A DNA stretch of 64,000 nt. Source: Massilia eburnea. GTDB lineage: Bacteria > Pseudomonadota > Gammaproteobacteria > Burkholderiales > Burkholderiaceae_D. The notes under the pieces are model-generated. The model was not told the origin of the DNA. It did not search any database and worked only from the letters and a program-made list of their open reading frames with translations. Position numbers and translations under genes: made by a program. The stretch lies in assembly GCF_009720745.1 (NCBI RefSeq), contig NZ_WNKX01000006.1:1-64000 (forward strand), given 5' to 3'. Below, piece after piece: positions 27,677 through 36,070 of this stretch; position 1 is the stretch's first letter, and every line of letters begins with the position of its first letter.

Positions 27677-28744
27677 ATGACCAGACCAAAGACCAAGCCC
27701 CTGCTGCTGATCGTTGACGGATCGGCACAACATCTGCAACAGCTCAGCCATTTGCTGGAAGACAAGTACAGCGTGCGTGCTGTCGATGCTGTCGAGCGCG
27801 CCCTTGCCATGGCCCAGCAACTGCCGCGCCCCGACCTGATCCTGGTCGACGTGGTGCGCGACGGCTTTGGCGTTTGCCAGGCCCTGCGCAGCAACCCGGA
27901 TACCGCCAGCATTCCCCTGATCGCAATGATCGAGCGCGGCCAGCCCGAACTGGAGAGCAGCGCGATTGCCGAAGGCGCTTCCGACGTGGTGGCGCGGCCG
28001 CTGGTGCCCGAGCTGCTGCGGGCGCGCATTGCCACCCACGTACAGCTGCACCAGGCGCGCGCGCAGGTGCAGCGCCGCCGCGGGCAGGTCAAGGAACTGA
28101 ACCAGATTGCCGATGCCGCCGCCTGGGCCATCGCCACCCTGGCCGAATGGCGCGACGAGGAGGATCCGTCGCATCTGCGCCGCATCCAGCATATCGTGCT
28201 GGCCATGGCGCGTCAGCTGCAAGGCAGCCCGCGTTTCGCCTATGAATTGGCTGAGCCGAATATCCCGCTACTGTTCAAGGCCGCGCCGCTGCACGATATC
28301 GGCAAAGTCCGCATCCCCGACACCATCCTGCTCAAGCCGGGCCGCCTGACGCCGGAGGAATTCGAGGTCATGAAGCGGCATACGGAATTTGGCCGCGACG
28401 CCATCGCCGGGGTGGAGCGCGAACTGGGCTTCTCCAACGCTTTCCTGCGCTTTGCGCGCGAAATCACCTACAGCCACCAGGAACGCTACGACGGCTCCGG
28501 CTATCCGCAAGGCTTGGCGGGCGACGCCATTCCGGTATCGGCGCGCCTGGTGGCGGTGGCCGATGTGTACGATGCGCTGGTCTCCGAGCGGGTCTACCGC
28601 CCAGCCTTTACCCATGAGACAGCCATCGAATTGATCCGCCAGGGCAGCGGCGAGCAATTCGATCCGGACGTTGTCGATGCCTTGCTGGCAGTCGAAGAGC
28701 AAGTGATGGAAATCGCAGCCCGATACCAGGATGCAACGGTATAG
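27677..28744 (+). CDS. Receiver/HD-GYP response regulator, cyclic-di-GMP phosphodiesterase-type
   Basis: 355 residues from ATG 27677. The N-terminal receiver-like domain has LLIVDGSAQ at strand 1 and LILVDVVRDGFGV around the acceptor Asp; the usual acidic pair is reduced to one Asp. The HD-GYP domain has His206-Asp207 (LHDIGKVRIPD), the SHQERYDGSGYP stretch with His267 and Gly275-Tyr276-Pro277, and LVAVADVYDALVSERVYRPA. The common HHE is SHQE here, i.e. one His is replaced by Gln, which may alter the metal centre. Expected to degrade or bind cyclic-di-GMP. Followed by a CHASE histidine kinase 66 nt downstream that could be its partner. Confidence 0.9.
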   Translation: MTRPKTKPLLLIVDGSAQHLQQLSHLLEDKYSVRAVDAVERALAMAQQLPRPDLILVDVVRDGFGVCQALRSNPDTASIPLIAMIERGQPELESSAIAEGASDVVARPLVPELLRARIATHVQLHQARAQVQRRRGQVKELNQIADAAAWAIATLAEWRDEEDPSHLRRIQHIVLAMARQLQGSPRFAYELAEPNIPLLFKAAPLHDIGKVRIPDTILLKPGRLTPEEFEVMKRHTEFGRDAIAGVERELGFSNAFLRFAREITYSHQERYDGSGYPQGLAGDAIPVSARLVAVADVYDALVSERVYRPAFTHETAIELIRQGSGEQFDPDVVDALLAVEEQVMEIAARYQDATV

Positions 28745-28810
28745 CCGTTCCACGCCGTAATACGGTTTTCCCTATGCTATAGTCGGCTACACAGTTCAGC
28801 CGGAGCCAGC

Positions 28811-31126
28811 ATGCGCATCCACGGATACCTGGCCTTTATTGTCGGTATTTGCGTTACCGTATGGGTTTGCTTGTTCGTCATGAACGTCCAGGACAGGCAA
28901 GCCAGCGAAGCATTCCAGCGCGATACGCAAAAGATTGCGCGCGACACCCAGACCCGCCTGCAAACCTACTTCGACATGCTGCTCAGCATTAAGGGGGTGT
29001 TCGCGGTACATGAGAATGTGACGCGGGTGGAGTTCAGCCGCTATGTGCGCGAGCTGGACTTGAAGCGCCGTTATCCCGGCTTCCAGGCCATCCAGTTCGT
29101 ACGGCGGGTACGCTCGGCCCAGCTCGATGCCTACACGGCCTTTATCCGCGCCGACGACAGCCTGCAAAGCGGCGGCTATCCCGACTACAAAGTGCATCCG
29201 GCCTCGGTGCGGCCGGAACACTTCATCATCGAATACAACGAGCCGATGAAGGGCAATGAAAACGCCTTCGGCCTTGATCTGGCTGCGCTGCCCCCGCATT
29301 ACAAGGCACTGCAGCTAGGCGCGGCGACCGGCCGCATCGTCGCTACCGAGCGCATTACCCTGGTGCAGGACGCCAGCGGCCAGCCGGGCTTTGTAGCGCG
29401 CTCGCCAATCTATCGCCGCGGCGCTTCGCTGCTGACGGTGGAAGAGCGCGATGCGGCGCTGGTGGGCTTCGTGGCCATCGTCTTCCGTGTCAACGACCTG
29501 ATGTCGGAAACCATTGACAGCCCGATGCTGCGGCAACTCTATGTCAGCATCCACGACGCCGGCTATGCCAGCGACGGCGCGAAGGAGCTGCCCTCCGACG
29601 ATAACCTGATGTTCGACAGCTTTGGAAAACTCGGTTCCGGCAAGCGCTTGCCTGCGCTGGCTGGGCTGGACGTGAAGATCCCGCTCGACGTGGGAGAGCG
29701 GCGCTGGATCATGCATTTCGAAGGCCACGCCAGCGAACACTATAGCCGCGATTCAATGCTGATCTGGGTCATCGCGCTGGCCGGCTTTACCATCAGCGCC
29801 CTGATCGGCGCACAGATCATGACCCTGAGCCGCCGCCGGGCCCTGGCGAAAAAACTGCGCGTCACGGCCGACGAGCTGCGCGCCCTGCAGGACAGCGCCA
29901 TCGTCGGCATCGGCCTGTTTGCCAATGGCGTGATCGTACGCTGCAACAGCGGCCTGGAAGAGATGATGGGCTACCATCCCGGCGAACTGGCCGGACGCTC
30001 CTGCGCGGTGCTGACGGGCGGACACCACGATCCCTTTGCCTGCGTGAGCGATGGTACGTCGATGCACTTCGAGCTGGAGCTGGTGAGCGCACAAGGCAAG
30101 AAGCTGTGGTGCATGGTGAATGGCCGCATGCTGGACCAGAGCGAGCCGCGCAAGGGCTGCGTGTGGGTCATCATCGACATCACCGAACGCAAACAGGCCG
30201 AGGCGGCGCTGGTCGACACCAAGCATGGCCTGGAGCGCAGCCTGAACGAGCTGGCGCTGCAGAAGTCCAATGTGGAACTGGCGCACAAGGATTTGTCCGC
30301 CGTGCTGTTGACGCTGAAGCAGGCGCAGGCCAGCTTGATCACTTCCGAAAAAATGGCATCGCTGGGCGCCCTGGTCGCGGGCATTGCACACGAACTGAAT
30401 ACGCCGATCGGCAACAGCCTGCTCACCGCCACAGCGCTAAGCGATATGTGCAAGGAATTCGAGCGCCAGCTGGGGGAGGGCGGCATCAAGCGTTCCGCGC
30501 TCGATACGCATTTGAAGGATGCGCGCATGGCCTGTTCCATCATTACCAATTCCCTTACGCGCGCCGCGGACCTGATCCACTCTTTCAAGCAGGTGGCGGT
30601 GGACCAGACTTCGGACAAGCGCCGCAGCTTCAACCTGTCCGGCGTGGTGCACGATACGCTGGCCACTTATTCCGCCCAGCTGCGCCGCGCCAATTGCGAG
30701 GTGAAGGTGGCGATGCCGGAGACGCTGAACTTCATTTCCTATCCCGGCAGCGTGGCACAAGTGCTGGGCAACCTGATCCAGAACGCCTTGCTGCACGCGT
30801 TTGAAGGACGGGAATCGGGCCGCATCGTCATCAACGTGACGGAAGTCGACGCGCATTCGGTCGAATTGCGCTTTGCGGACGATGGCGTCGGCATGAATGC
30901 ACGCACCCTGCGCCAGGTCTACGATCCCTTCTTCACCACCAAGCTAGGGCAGGGCGGTTCGGGCCTGGGCATGAATATCGTCTACAACCTGGTGACCGGC
31001 GTCCTGCGCGGCACCATCCAGGTCGAATCCGAGCCCGGCAAGGGGACGGTCGTGATCCTGGTCCTGCCGCGCAAAGTGCCTGCCCGGGAAGAAATGGCGG
31101 AGAACGACCTGCTGCACATGCAATGA
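28811..31126 (+). CDS. CHASE-PAS sensor histidine kinase
   Basis: 771 residues. TM1 (YLAFIVGICVTVWVCLFVM) is followed by a periplasmic CHASE domain (~40-310; RRYPGFQAIQFVRRV, PVYRR-like SPIYRRGASLLTVEERDAAL). TM2 (MLIWVIALAGFTISALIGA) leads to a PAS domain (~350-470; CNSGLEEMMGYHPGELAG, VIIDITERKQAE), coiled coil, HisKA with His527 (LGALVAGIAHELNTPIGN), N-box NLIQNALLHAF and G-boxes (DDGVGMNARTL, GGSGLGMNIV). Membrane-bound sensor of an extracellular small molecule. A partner may be the HD-GYP regulator upstream. No receiver of its own. Confidence 0.94.
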   Translation: MRIHGYLAFIVGICVTVWVCLFVMNVQDRQASEAFQRDTQKIARDTQTRLQTYFDMLLSIKGVFAVHENVTRVEFSRYVRELDLKRRYPGFQAIQFVRRVRSAQLDAYTAFIRADDSLQSGGYPDYKVHPASVRPEHFIIEYNEPMKGNENAFGLDLAALPPHYKALQLGAATGRIVATERITLVQDASGQPGFVARSPIYRRGASLLTVEERDAALVGFVAIVFRVNDLMSETIDSPMLRQLYVSIHDAGYASDGAKELPSDDNLMFDSFGKLGSGKRLPALAGLDVKIPLDVGERRWIMHFEGHASEHYSRDSMLIWVIALAGFTISALIGAQIMTLSRRRALAKKLRVTADELRALQDSAIVGIGLFANGVIVRCNSGLEEMMGYHPGELAGRSCAVLTGGHHDPFACVSDGTSMHFELELVSAQGKKLWCMVNGRMLDQSEPRKGCVWVIIDITERKQAEAALVDTKHGLERSLNELALQKSNVELAHKDLSAVLLTLKQAQASLITSEKMASLGALVAGIAHELNTPIGNSLLTATALSDMCKEFERQLGEGGIKRSALDTHLKDARMACSIITNSLTRAADLIHSFKQVAVDQTSDKRRSFNLSGVVHDTLATYSAQLRRANCEVKVAMPETLNFISYPGSVAQVLGNLIQNALLHAFEGRESGRIVINVTEVDAHSVELRFADDGVGMNARTLRQVYDPFFTTKLGQGGSGLGMNIVYNLVTGVLRGTIQVESEPGKGTVVILVLPRKVPAREEMAENDLLHMQ

Positions 31127-31154
31127 ATGCGCTGCGCGCGTTAAGCCTGGCCGA

Positions 31155-31391
31155 CTAGGATCTTAAATCTTCCAGAATTTTCAAGGCCGCGCGTTCGGCC
31201 TCGGCTTCGGCGGAGTGCTGGTCCATCAGCGTAAGGTCAGCAGACACCCGACGTTTCGGAAAGATGTGAGTCATGTGCATCGGATTACTGGACGGAGCGA
31301 AGATCGAAACATAGGCGCCCCACTGCTTGGTGCCCTCCAGCAGTTCCCCCGTAAATTCGACCTCATAGCCATCAATGTTTTTCCCCGGCAT
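31155..31391 (-). CDS. Small hypothetical protein
   Basis: 78 residues: MPGKNIDGYEVEFTGELLE start, a beta-rich middle (WGAYVSIFAPSSNPMHMTHIF) and a C-terminal helix (AEAEAERAALKILEDL). No signal peptide, membrane segment or Cys. It follows the low-molecular-weight phosphatase gene by 11 nt, so is probably co-transcribed. The codon use is similar to neighbours. Function not recognised. Confidence 0.6.
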   Translation of the reverse strand: MPGKNIDGYEVEFTGELLEGTKQWGAYVSIFAPSSNPMHMTHIFPKRRVSADLTLMDQHSAEAEAERAALKILEDLRS

Positions 31392-31402
31392 GGGTTTCCC
31401 AT

Positions 31403-31732
31403 TCAGGATTGGCGCAGGAACTTTCCGGCTTTGGTTTCGAGCAGCCGGACCAATTCTTCCTGCATATACTCATAGTCGTCAGGTATATCCAGGCAAATCA
31501 CGCGCTTGCCGTTCAGGTGGGACCTGAATTTCGTGGAAAGCCTGTTGCGATGGGCTTTTTCCATCACGAAGATAATGTTCGCCCATGCGACCTGCTCGGT
31601 CGACAGCGGCACGTCAGCATCCGCTCCCAGGCCCGCAGAATCGGTCTCCACGCCGGGCCAACTCGCGAACACATGTTCGGCGGTCGGGCTTCGCAGACGG
31701 TTCTGGGTACAAATAAAAAGTGCGCGTTTCAT
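31403..31732 (-). CDS. Low-molecular-weight protein tyrosine phosphatase-like protein
   Basis: 109 residues. The N-terminal P-loop FICTQNRLRSPTAE gives Cys8 and Arg14 in a CX5R arrangement, as in the arsenate reductase/LMW-PTP fold. The C-terminal CLDIPDDYEYM supplies the likely general-acid Asp. It is shorter than typical LMW-PTPs (~150 residues) and belongs to the compact family often annotated only as LMW phosphatase. Divergent from nrdD with a 130-bp gap. Substrate unknown. Confidence 0.83.
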   Translation of the reverse strand: MKRALFICTQNRLRSPTAEHVFASWPGVETDSAGLGADADVPLSTEQVAWANIIFVMEKAHRNRLSTKFRSHLNGKRVICLDIPDDYEYMQEELVRLLETKAGKFLRQS

Positions 31733-31809
31733 GCTCTCCCTTTCGCACGAATCTTAGCAAATTTAAACCAGGTCAAGGAAATCGAAAATCGGCATCGCTT
31801 CTGCGCTTT

Positions 31810-31825
31810 ATACTAGATTTAGTGT
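31810..31825 (+). promoter_or_regulatory. Candidate NrdR box 1
   Basis: ATACTAGATTTAGTGT matches the NrdR consensus (ACACwATATaTwGTGT type) at most positions. It overlaps a TATACT that could be the nrdD -10 element. Second site starts 31 bp downstream. Confidence 0.75.
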
Positions 31826-31840
31826 GTAGTATTCGCATCA

Positions 31841-31856
31841 ACACAACATCTAGTTG
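31841..31856 (+). promoter_or_regulatory. Candidate NrdR box 2
   Basis: ACACAACATCTAGTTG, in the same helical phase as box 1 (15-bp spacer, 31-bp repeat), the spacing typical of NrdR paired boxes. It ends 6 nt before the nrdD ATG. Weaker than box 1 at its 3' end. Confidence 0.68.
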
Positions 31857-31862
31857 ATAACA

Positions 31863-33590
31863 ATGAATATGACACGTAAGACCACGGTGGACGTCGCGTC
31901 TTCGATCGACGAATACCTGCAGCAGCTTGATTGGCGCGTGAACGCCAACGCCAACCAGGGCTATTCGCTGGGCGGCATGATCCTGAACATCTCCGGAAAA
32001 ATGGTCGCCAACTACTGGCTCGATCACGTCTATCCGCCCGAAGTTGGCGAGGCGCACCGCAACGCCGACATCCACATCCACGACCTCGACATGCTGGCCG
32101 GCTACTGCGCCGGCTGGTCGCTGCGCACGCTGCTGAACGAAGGCTTGAACGGCGTGCCGGGCAAAGTGGAGTCGGCGCCGCCGAAACATTTCTCGAGCGC
32201 CGCCGGGCAGATCGTCAACTTCCTCGGCACGCTGCAGAACGAATGGGCCGGCGCGCAAGCCTTCAGTTCTTTCGACACCTATATGGCGCCCTTCATCCGC
32301 AATGATGCGCTGGGCTATGAGCAGGTCCTGCAAACCATGCAGGAATTGATCTACAACCTGAACGTACCCTCGCGCTGGGGCACGCAGACACCGTTCACCA
32401 ATCTCACCTTCGACTGGACCTGCCCGGCAGACCTGCAGGAACAGGTGCCGGTGATCGCCGGCCAGGAAATGCCGTTCACTTACGGCGACCTGCAAGCGGA
32501 GATGGACATGATCAACCGCGCCTACATTGAAGTCATGATGAAAGGCGATGCCAAAGGCCGCGCCTTCACCTTCCCCATTCCGACCTATAACATCACGCCG
32601 GACTTCGACTGGCATAGCCCGAACGCCGAGCTGCTGTTCCGGATGACGGCGCGCTATGGCCTGCCGTACTTCCAGAACTTCGTGAATTCGGAGCTGAAGC
32701 CGAACATGATCCGCTCCATGTGCTGCCGCCTGCAACTGGACTTGCGTGAGCTGCTCAAGCGCGGCAACGGACTGTTTGGTTCGGCCGAACAGACCGGATC
32801 ACTCGGCGTCGTCACACTGAATTGCGCGCGCCTCGGCTATCTGTGTGCCGGCGATGAAGGCGCGCTGATGGCCCGCGTCGACGAACTGCTGGAACTGGGC
32901 AAGACCAGCCTGGAAATCAAGCGCCAGGTCATCCAGCGGCTGATGGACGGTGGCCTGTTTCCCTACACAAAGCGCTACCTCGGTACCCTGCGCAACCACT
33001 TTTCGACGCTCGGCGTGAACGGTATCAACGAAATGATCCGCAACTTTACCGGCGATGAGCAAGACATCACCACCGAAGCCGGTACGGCGCTGGCCGTCCG
33101 CCTGCTCGACCACATCCGCGCCCGCATGCTGGCATTCCAGGAGGAGACCGGCCATATGTACAACCTGGAGGCGACGCCGGCAGAAGGGACTACCTACCGC
33201 TTCGCCAAGGAAGACCGCGCCCGCATGCCATCGATCCTGCAGGCTGGCACGCAGGAGATGCCGTACTACACCAACTCCTCGCAGCTGCCGGTCGGCTTCA
33301 CCGACGATCCATTTGAAGCGCTTGAACGCCAGGACGAACTGCAAAGAAAATACACCGGCGGCACGGTGCTGCACCTTTACATGACGGAGCAGGTTTCCAG
33401 CGCCGACGCATGCCGACGCCTGGTGCAGCGGGCATTGACCCGCTTCCGCCTGCCCTACATTACCGTCACGCCGACGTTCTCGATCTGCCCGAAGCACGGC
33501 TACCTAAGCGGGAAACACGAATTCTGTCCGAAATGCGATGAGGACATCATTGCGCGCAAACAGCGCTTAACCATGGAGATATCAGCATGA
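31863..33590 (+). CDS. nrdD: Anaerobic (class III) ribonucleotide reductase, catalytic part without glycyl-radical domain
   Basis: 575 residues from ATG 31863. Catalytic landmarks: HIHDLDMLAGYCAGWSL with Cys82, and GVVTLNCARLGYL with the second active-site Cys. The C-terminus has a zinc-site-like CPKHGYLSGKHEFCPKC, after which the family normally continues into the glycyl-radical loop; here the ORF stops (MEISA). The radical domain is the next gene. The protein also lacks the ~100-residue N-terminal ATP-cone of E. coli NrdD: it starts right at the catalytic region (DWRVNANANQGYSLGG). It reduces ribonucleotides to deoxyribonucleotides without oxygen. NrdR-type boxes lie just upstream. No clear Shine-Dalgarno; ATG 31869 is possible. 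Confidence 0.93.
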   Translation: MNMTRKTTVDVASSIDEYLQQLDWRVNANANQGYSLGGMILNISGKMVANYWLDHVYPPEVGEAHRNADIHIHDLDMLAGYCAGWSLRTLLNEGLNGVPGKVESAPPKHFSSAAGQIVNFLGTLQNEWAGAQAFSSFDTYMAPFIRNDALGYEQVLQTMQELIYNLNVPSRWGTQTPFTNLTFDWTCPADLQEQVPVIAGQEMPFTYGDLQAEMDMINRAYIEVMMKGDAKGRAFTFPIPTYNITPDFDWHSPNAELLFRMTARYGLPYFQNFVNSELKPNMIRSMCCRLQLDLRELLKRGNGLFGSAEQTGSLGVVTLNCARLGYLCAGDEGALMARVDELLELGKTSLEIKRQVIQRLMDGGLFPYTKRYLGTLRNHFSTLGVNGINEMIRNFTGDEQDITTEAGTALAVRLLDHIRARMLAFQEETGHMYNLEATPAEGTTYRFAKEDRARMPSILQAGTQEMPYYTNSSQLPVGFTDDPFEALERQDELQRKYTGGTVLHLYMTEQVSSADACRRLVQRALTRFRLPYITVTPTFSICPKHGYLSGKHEFCPKCDEDIIARKQRLTMEISA

Positions 33591-33760
33591 CTGCAAACAA
33601 ACAAAGCCACGAAGCCACCCTTGCCAACGACGAACGCCAGCCGTGTGAAATCTGGACGCGCGTCATGGGTTACCACCGCCCGTACTCGTCCTTCAACATC
33701 GGCAAGAAGGGCGAATTCAATGAACGCACCTATTTCGTCGAGCGCAAGAACAATGGCTGA
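33587..33760 (+). CDS. nrdD: Stand-alone glycyl-radical domain of class III ribonucleotide reductase
   Basis: 57 residues. ATG 33587 overlaps the stop of the catalytic NrdD gene (ATGA), with GGAG 8 nt upstream inside that gene. After a polar linker (~18 residues) comes CEIWTRVMGYHRP, in which Gly28 is the expected radical site, then SSFNIGKKGEFNERTYFVE, the normal NrdD C-terminal end. The start codon, ribosome site and linker argue for a real separate gene, not a frameshift. It should dock onto the catalytic protein and be activated by NrdG, analogous to the small GrcA/YfiD spare part of pyruvate formate-lyase. Its last 8 nt overlap the nrdG start. Confidence 0.9.
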   Translation: MTANKQSHEATLANDERQPCEIWTRVMGYHRPYSSFNIGKKGEFNERTYFVERKNNG

Positions 33761-34451
33761 CAGGGAGCTCAAGGTCGGCGGCTACACAAAATTCACGTCA
33801 ACCGATTATCCCGGTCAGCTGGCAGCTGTGATTTTCGTCCAGGGCTGCCCCTGGCGCTGCGGCTATTGCCACAATCCGCACTTGCAGCCGCGCGACGCCG
33901 CGCCGGCAATCGCGTGGAAAGACATGCTCGCCTTCCTCGCCACACGCGTTGGCCTGCTCGACGCCGTCGTCTTTTCCGGCGGCGAGCCAACCCTTGATCC
34001 CGTGCTTGAAGAAGCCATGCGCAGCGTGAAGTCACTCGGTTTCAAGGTAGGCCTGCATACAGCCGGCATCTACCCCGAGCGCCTGCAGAACGTCCTGCAC
34101 CTTGTGGACTGGGTTGGCCTGGACATCAAGGGAACGTTTGAATCCTACGACGATATCACGGGCGTCAGCGGCAGCGCCGCCGCAGCGCAAGCCGCGGCGA
34201 AGATCGTGCTGCAAAGCGGGGTGCCATACGAATTCAGGACCACGATTCACCCAACCCTGACTACGCCCCAGCACATCACGGCACTGACGCAGCGACTCGC
34301 CGGCATAGGCTGCGAAACCTACGCATTGCAAGCATTTCGCCCGGTAGGCTGCAACAACAAGGAATTAATAGCCGGCAGCACGCTGGACGGCGAATTCGTC
34401 GCCCAGGTGAAAACCCGCTTTCGCCAGTTCACAATGCGACGAGCCGACTAA
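33753..34451 (+). CDS. nrdG: Anaerobic ribonucleotide reductase activating protein (radical SAM)
   Basis: 232 residues from ATG 33753, overlapping the glycyl-radical gene by 8 nt. The radical-SAM cluster motif GCPWRCGYCHNP has Cys32, Cys36 and Cys39; GGEPTLDP follows near residue 75. Length and layout fit the longer NrdG2 form rather than the ~155-residue E. coli NrdG. It uses SAM to make the glycyl radical on Gly28 of the small protein. Translationally coupled nrdD, radical-domain and nrdG genes give a three-part enzyme system. Confidence 0.93.
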   Translation: MADRELKVGGYTKFTSTDYPGQLAAVIFVQGCPWRCGYCHNPHLQPRDAAPAIAWKDMLAFLATRVGLLDAVVFSGGEPTLDPVLEEAMRSVKSLGFKVGLHTAGIYPERLQNVLHLVDWVGLDIKGTFESYDDITGVSGSAAAAQAAAKIVLQSGVPYEFRTTIHPTLTTPQHITALTQRLAGIGCETYALQAFRPVGCNNKELIAGSTLDGEFVAQVKTRFRQFTMRRAD

Positions 34452-34571
34452 TGCGTTCATTCGGATGGGAAATCGGCATACTCGCTCTCCCTGGTCAGGC
34501 CTGAGGAAGCAAAGTTCGATTTGGTTGGGTCGCAACTTGCTTGCCGCAGCATTTGCAAATCGTGAACTCAG

Positions 34572-35474
34572 TCATTTGACCTCCAGATGTGCCTCACCGT
34601 CTTTTCTACCCCATTGTGGCGCGGTCAAACGGCGGCGGCTGAGGAATGACATCCCGATGCCCCCTGACAGTATGAGAATGGCAGCAATCATTTGCGCTTG
34701 CGTCGCGTGGATGCCGAGGAAATTCAGGACCGGATTAATGCGAATCTGCTCGATCAGCAGACGCTCGATGCCGGCCAGGGCCATGTACACGGCAAATAGC
34801 CAGCCGCGCTGGTAGGGATGCTTCCTCAACTTCCACAGAATGCCAAAGCAGATAAAGGCCATGCCCACTTCGTAAAGCGGGGTGGGATACACGCCCGGCC
34901 AGGCAATGGTGGCCCCGATGACATTGTTTTCGTAGGTCTGTGCCCAGAGCGAGGTTGGCAGCCACGCGGGTTTGAGCGCCAAGTTGGCGACAGTGCCCCA
35001 ATCGCCATCGCCTGCGACCTGGCAGCCGATTCGGCCAATGGCGTAGCCGAGCATCATTGCCGGCGCTGCGGCATCGAGAAAAGGACGTAGCGGCAGTTTC
35101 CGCCAGCGTATGTAAAGCAAGCTGGCCAGGGTCCCGAATATCAAGCCGCCGAAGATGCTCAAGCCAGAAGTACTCCAGATCATCCGCATCGGCGCAACCT
35201 GGAATTCGTCCAGGTTTTCGAGGATGTGAAAAATCCGCGCGCCCGCAACGCCACTCAGCATACCGATCACTGTAAGGGTAGAGACCGTATCCTTCAGTGT
35301 ATCGATCGGGGCATTGATCTGCCCGGCGCGCTGCAGGCGTTCGAGTTCCATGCGCAAGAAACGCCCGGCGACCAGCATTGCCGCAGCCACGAACAATCCG
35401 AACATCGGCAAAGGCAGCGGCAGGTCGATGCCAAACCAGCTGCGCAACATGTCACTAAGATAAGGGTAGGACAT
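34572..35474 (-). CDS. Prolipoprotein diacylglyceryl transferase-like membrane protein, atypical
   Basis: 300 residues, about seven hydrophobic segments. Lgt-like landmarks are GYAIGRIGCQVAGDGDWG, YPTPLYEVG and ERLLIEQIRINP. However the essential HGG of E. coli Lgt (His103) reads FGG here (SGLSIFGGLIFG), and the GRIGN Asn is Cys. The GRIGCQ-GDGDWG form is the one I associate with Bacteroidetes-type Lgt proteins. It could therefore be a second, divergent or specialised transferase, possibly laterally acquired. It starts 4 nt after the nucleotidyltransferase stop and converges with nrdG. Confidence 0.8.
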   Translation of the reverse strand: MSYPYLSDMLRSWFGIDLPLPLPMFGLFVAAAMLVAGRFLRMELERLQRAGQINAPIDTLKDTVSTLTVIGMLSGVAGARIFHILENLDEFQVAPMRMIWSTSGLSIFGGLIFGTLASLLYIRWRKLPLRPFLDAAAPAMMLGYAIGRIGCQVAGDGDWGTVANLALKPAWLPTSLWAQTYENNVIGATIAWPGVYPTPLYEVGMAFICFGILWKLRKHPYQRGWLFAVYMALAGIERLLIEQIRINPVLNFLGIHATQAQMIAAILILSGGIGMSFLSRRRLTAPQWGRKDGEAHLEVK

Positions 35475-35478
35475 TTTG

Positions 35479-36054
35479 TTAATTCAAATCCAGAGAAACC
35501 ATCGGCCAGCGTTCAGTAAACCGCTTTGTCGCCACACGCTCGGTGAATACCGCAGCGCTGGCGCGAGAGGGATTATGCCGGATCTTTAGACCAAACAAGT
35601 CTTCCAGGCCGTGCGGTGCGATCACCTCGAGGGCATCGTCTGCGCGGAGCGTTACACCTACGCAGGTGGCGTATTCAGGCCAGGTTGCAATGCCATCCGC
35701 CAGGGAGCGTAAGGGCGGCACAACTTGCGCATGCGCTTCCAGGAACCATTCGTGGACCAAAGCCTGGTTGGTCACTTCCCAGCGAACAGAGGGGAGAGAA
35801 TCAATGAGCTGCGCAGCTAGTACAGTCTCGTGAGGACCGTCGATCGAGTCATCGTAGTACACCACGTCAACGTCTTCGACATGCGAACGTTCGCGAAAAC
35901 CGTGCAGATGGTCCCATACCAGGGACCGCACGACACCGGCGCCAATGCACCAGGACTCGAGGTTAAGGCTTCTTGCTGCAGTCAGCAATTCCATCAATGC
36001 AGGCGAGGAGCGCACAATCTCGACGAGGCGCTCCTCGTTTTCACTTGAAGGCAT
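35479..36054 (-). CDS. Nucleotidyltransferase family protein (PF06042/DUF925-like)
   Basis: 191 residues from ATG 36054; an upstream in-frame extension lacks a ribosome site. It has LESWCIGAGVVRSLVWDHLHGF then HVEDVDVVYYD, the nucleotidyltransferase pattern (AG.VR..VW..LHG, DvDvvyyD) with the two Asp as probable metal ligands, and CVGVTLRADDALEVIAPHGLEDLFGLKIR at the C-terminal end. The substrate is unknown. It precedes the Lgt-like gene and follows the NTF2-like gene by 16 nt on the same strand. Confidence 0.85.
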   Translation of the reverse strand: MPSSENEERLVEIVRSSPALMELLTAARSLNLESWCIGAGVVRSLVWDHLHGFRERSHVEDVDVVYYDDSIDGPHETVLAAQLIDSLPSVRWEVTNQALVHEWFLEAHAQVVPPLRSLADGIATWPEYATCVGVTLRADDALEVIAPHGLEDLFGLKIRHNPSRASAAVFTERVATKRFTERWPMVSLDLN

Positions 36055-36070
36055 CACGTTGTTCGTTTCG

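Noticed and set aside
31831..31862. FNR site from ATCAAC...GTTGAT before nrdD
   Set aside because: Half-sites are in the wrong order and spacing for TTGAT-N4-ATCAA; the NrdR reading fits better.
33540..33600. Frameshift or sequencing error splitting nrdD
   Set aside because: The second part has its own ATG, a GGAG at proper spacing, and a natural linker; the stop and start overlap as in coupled genes.
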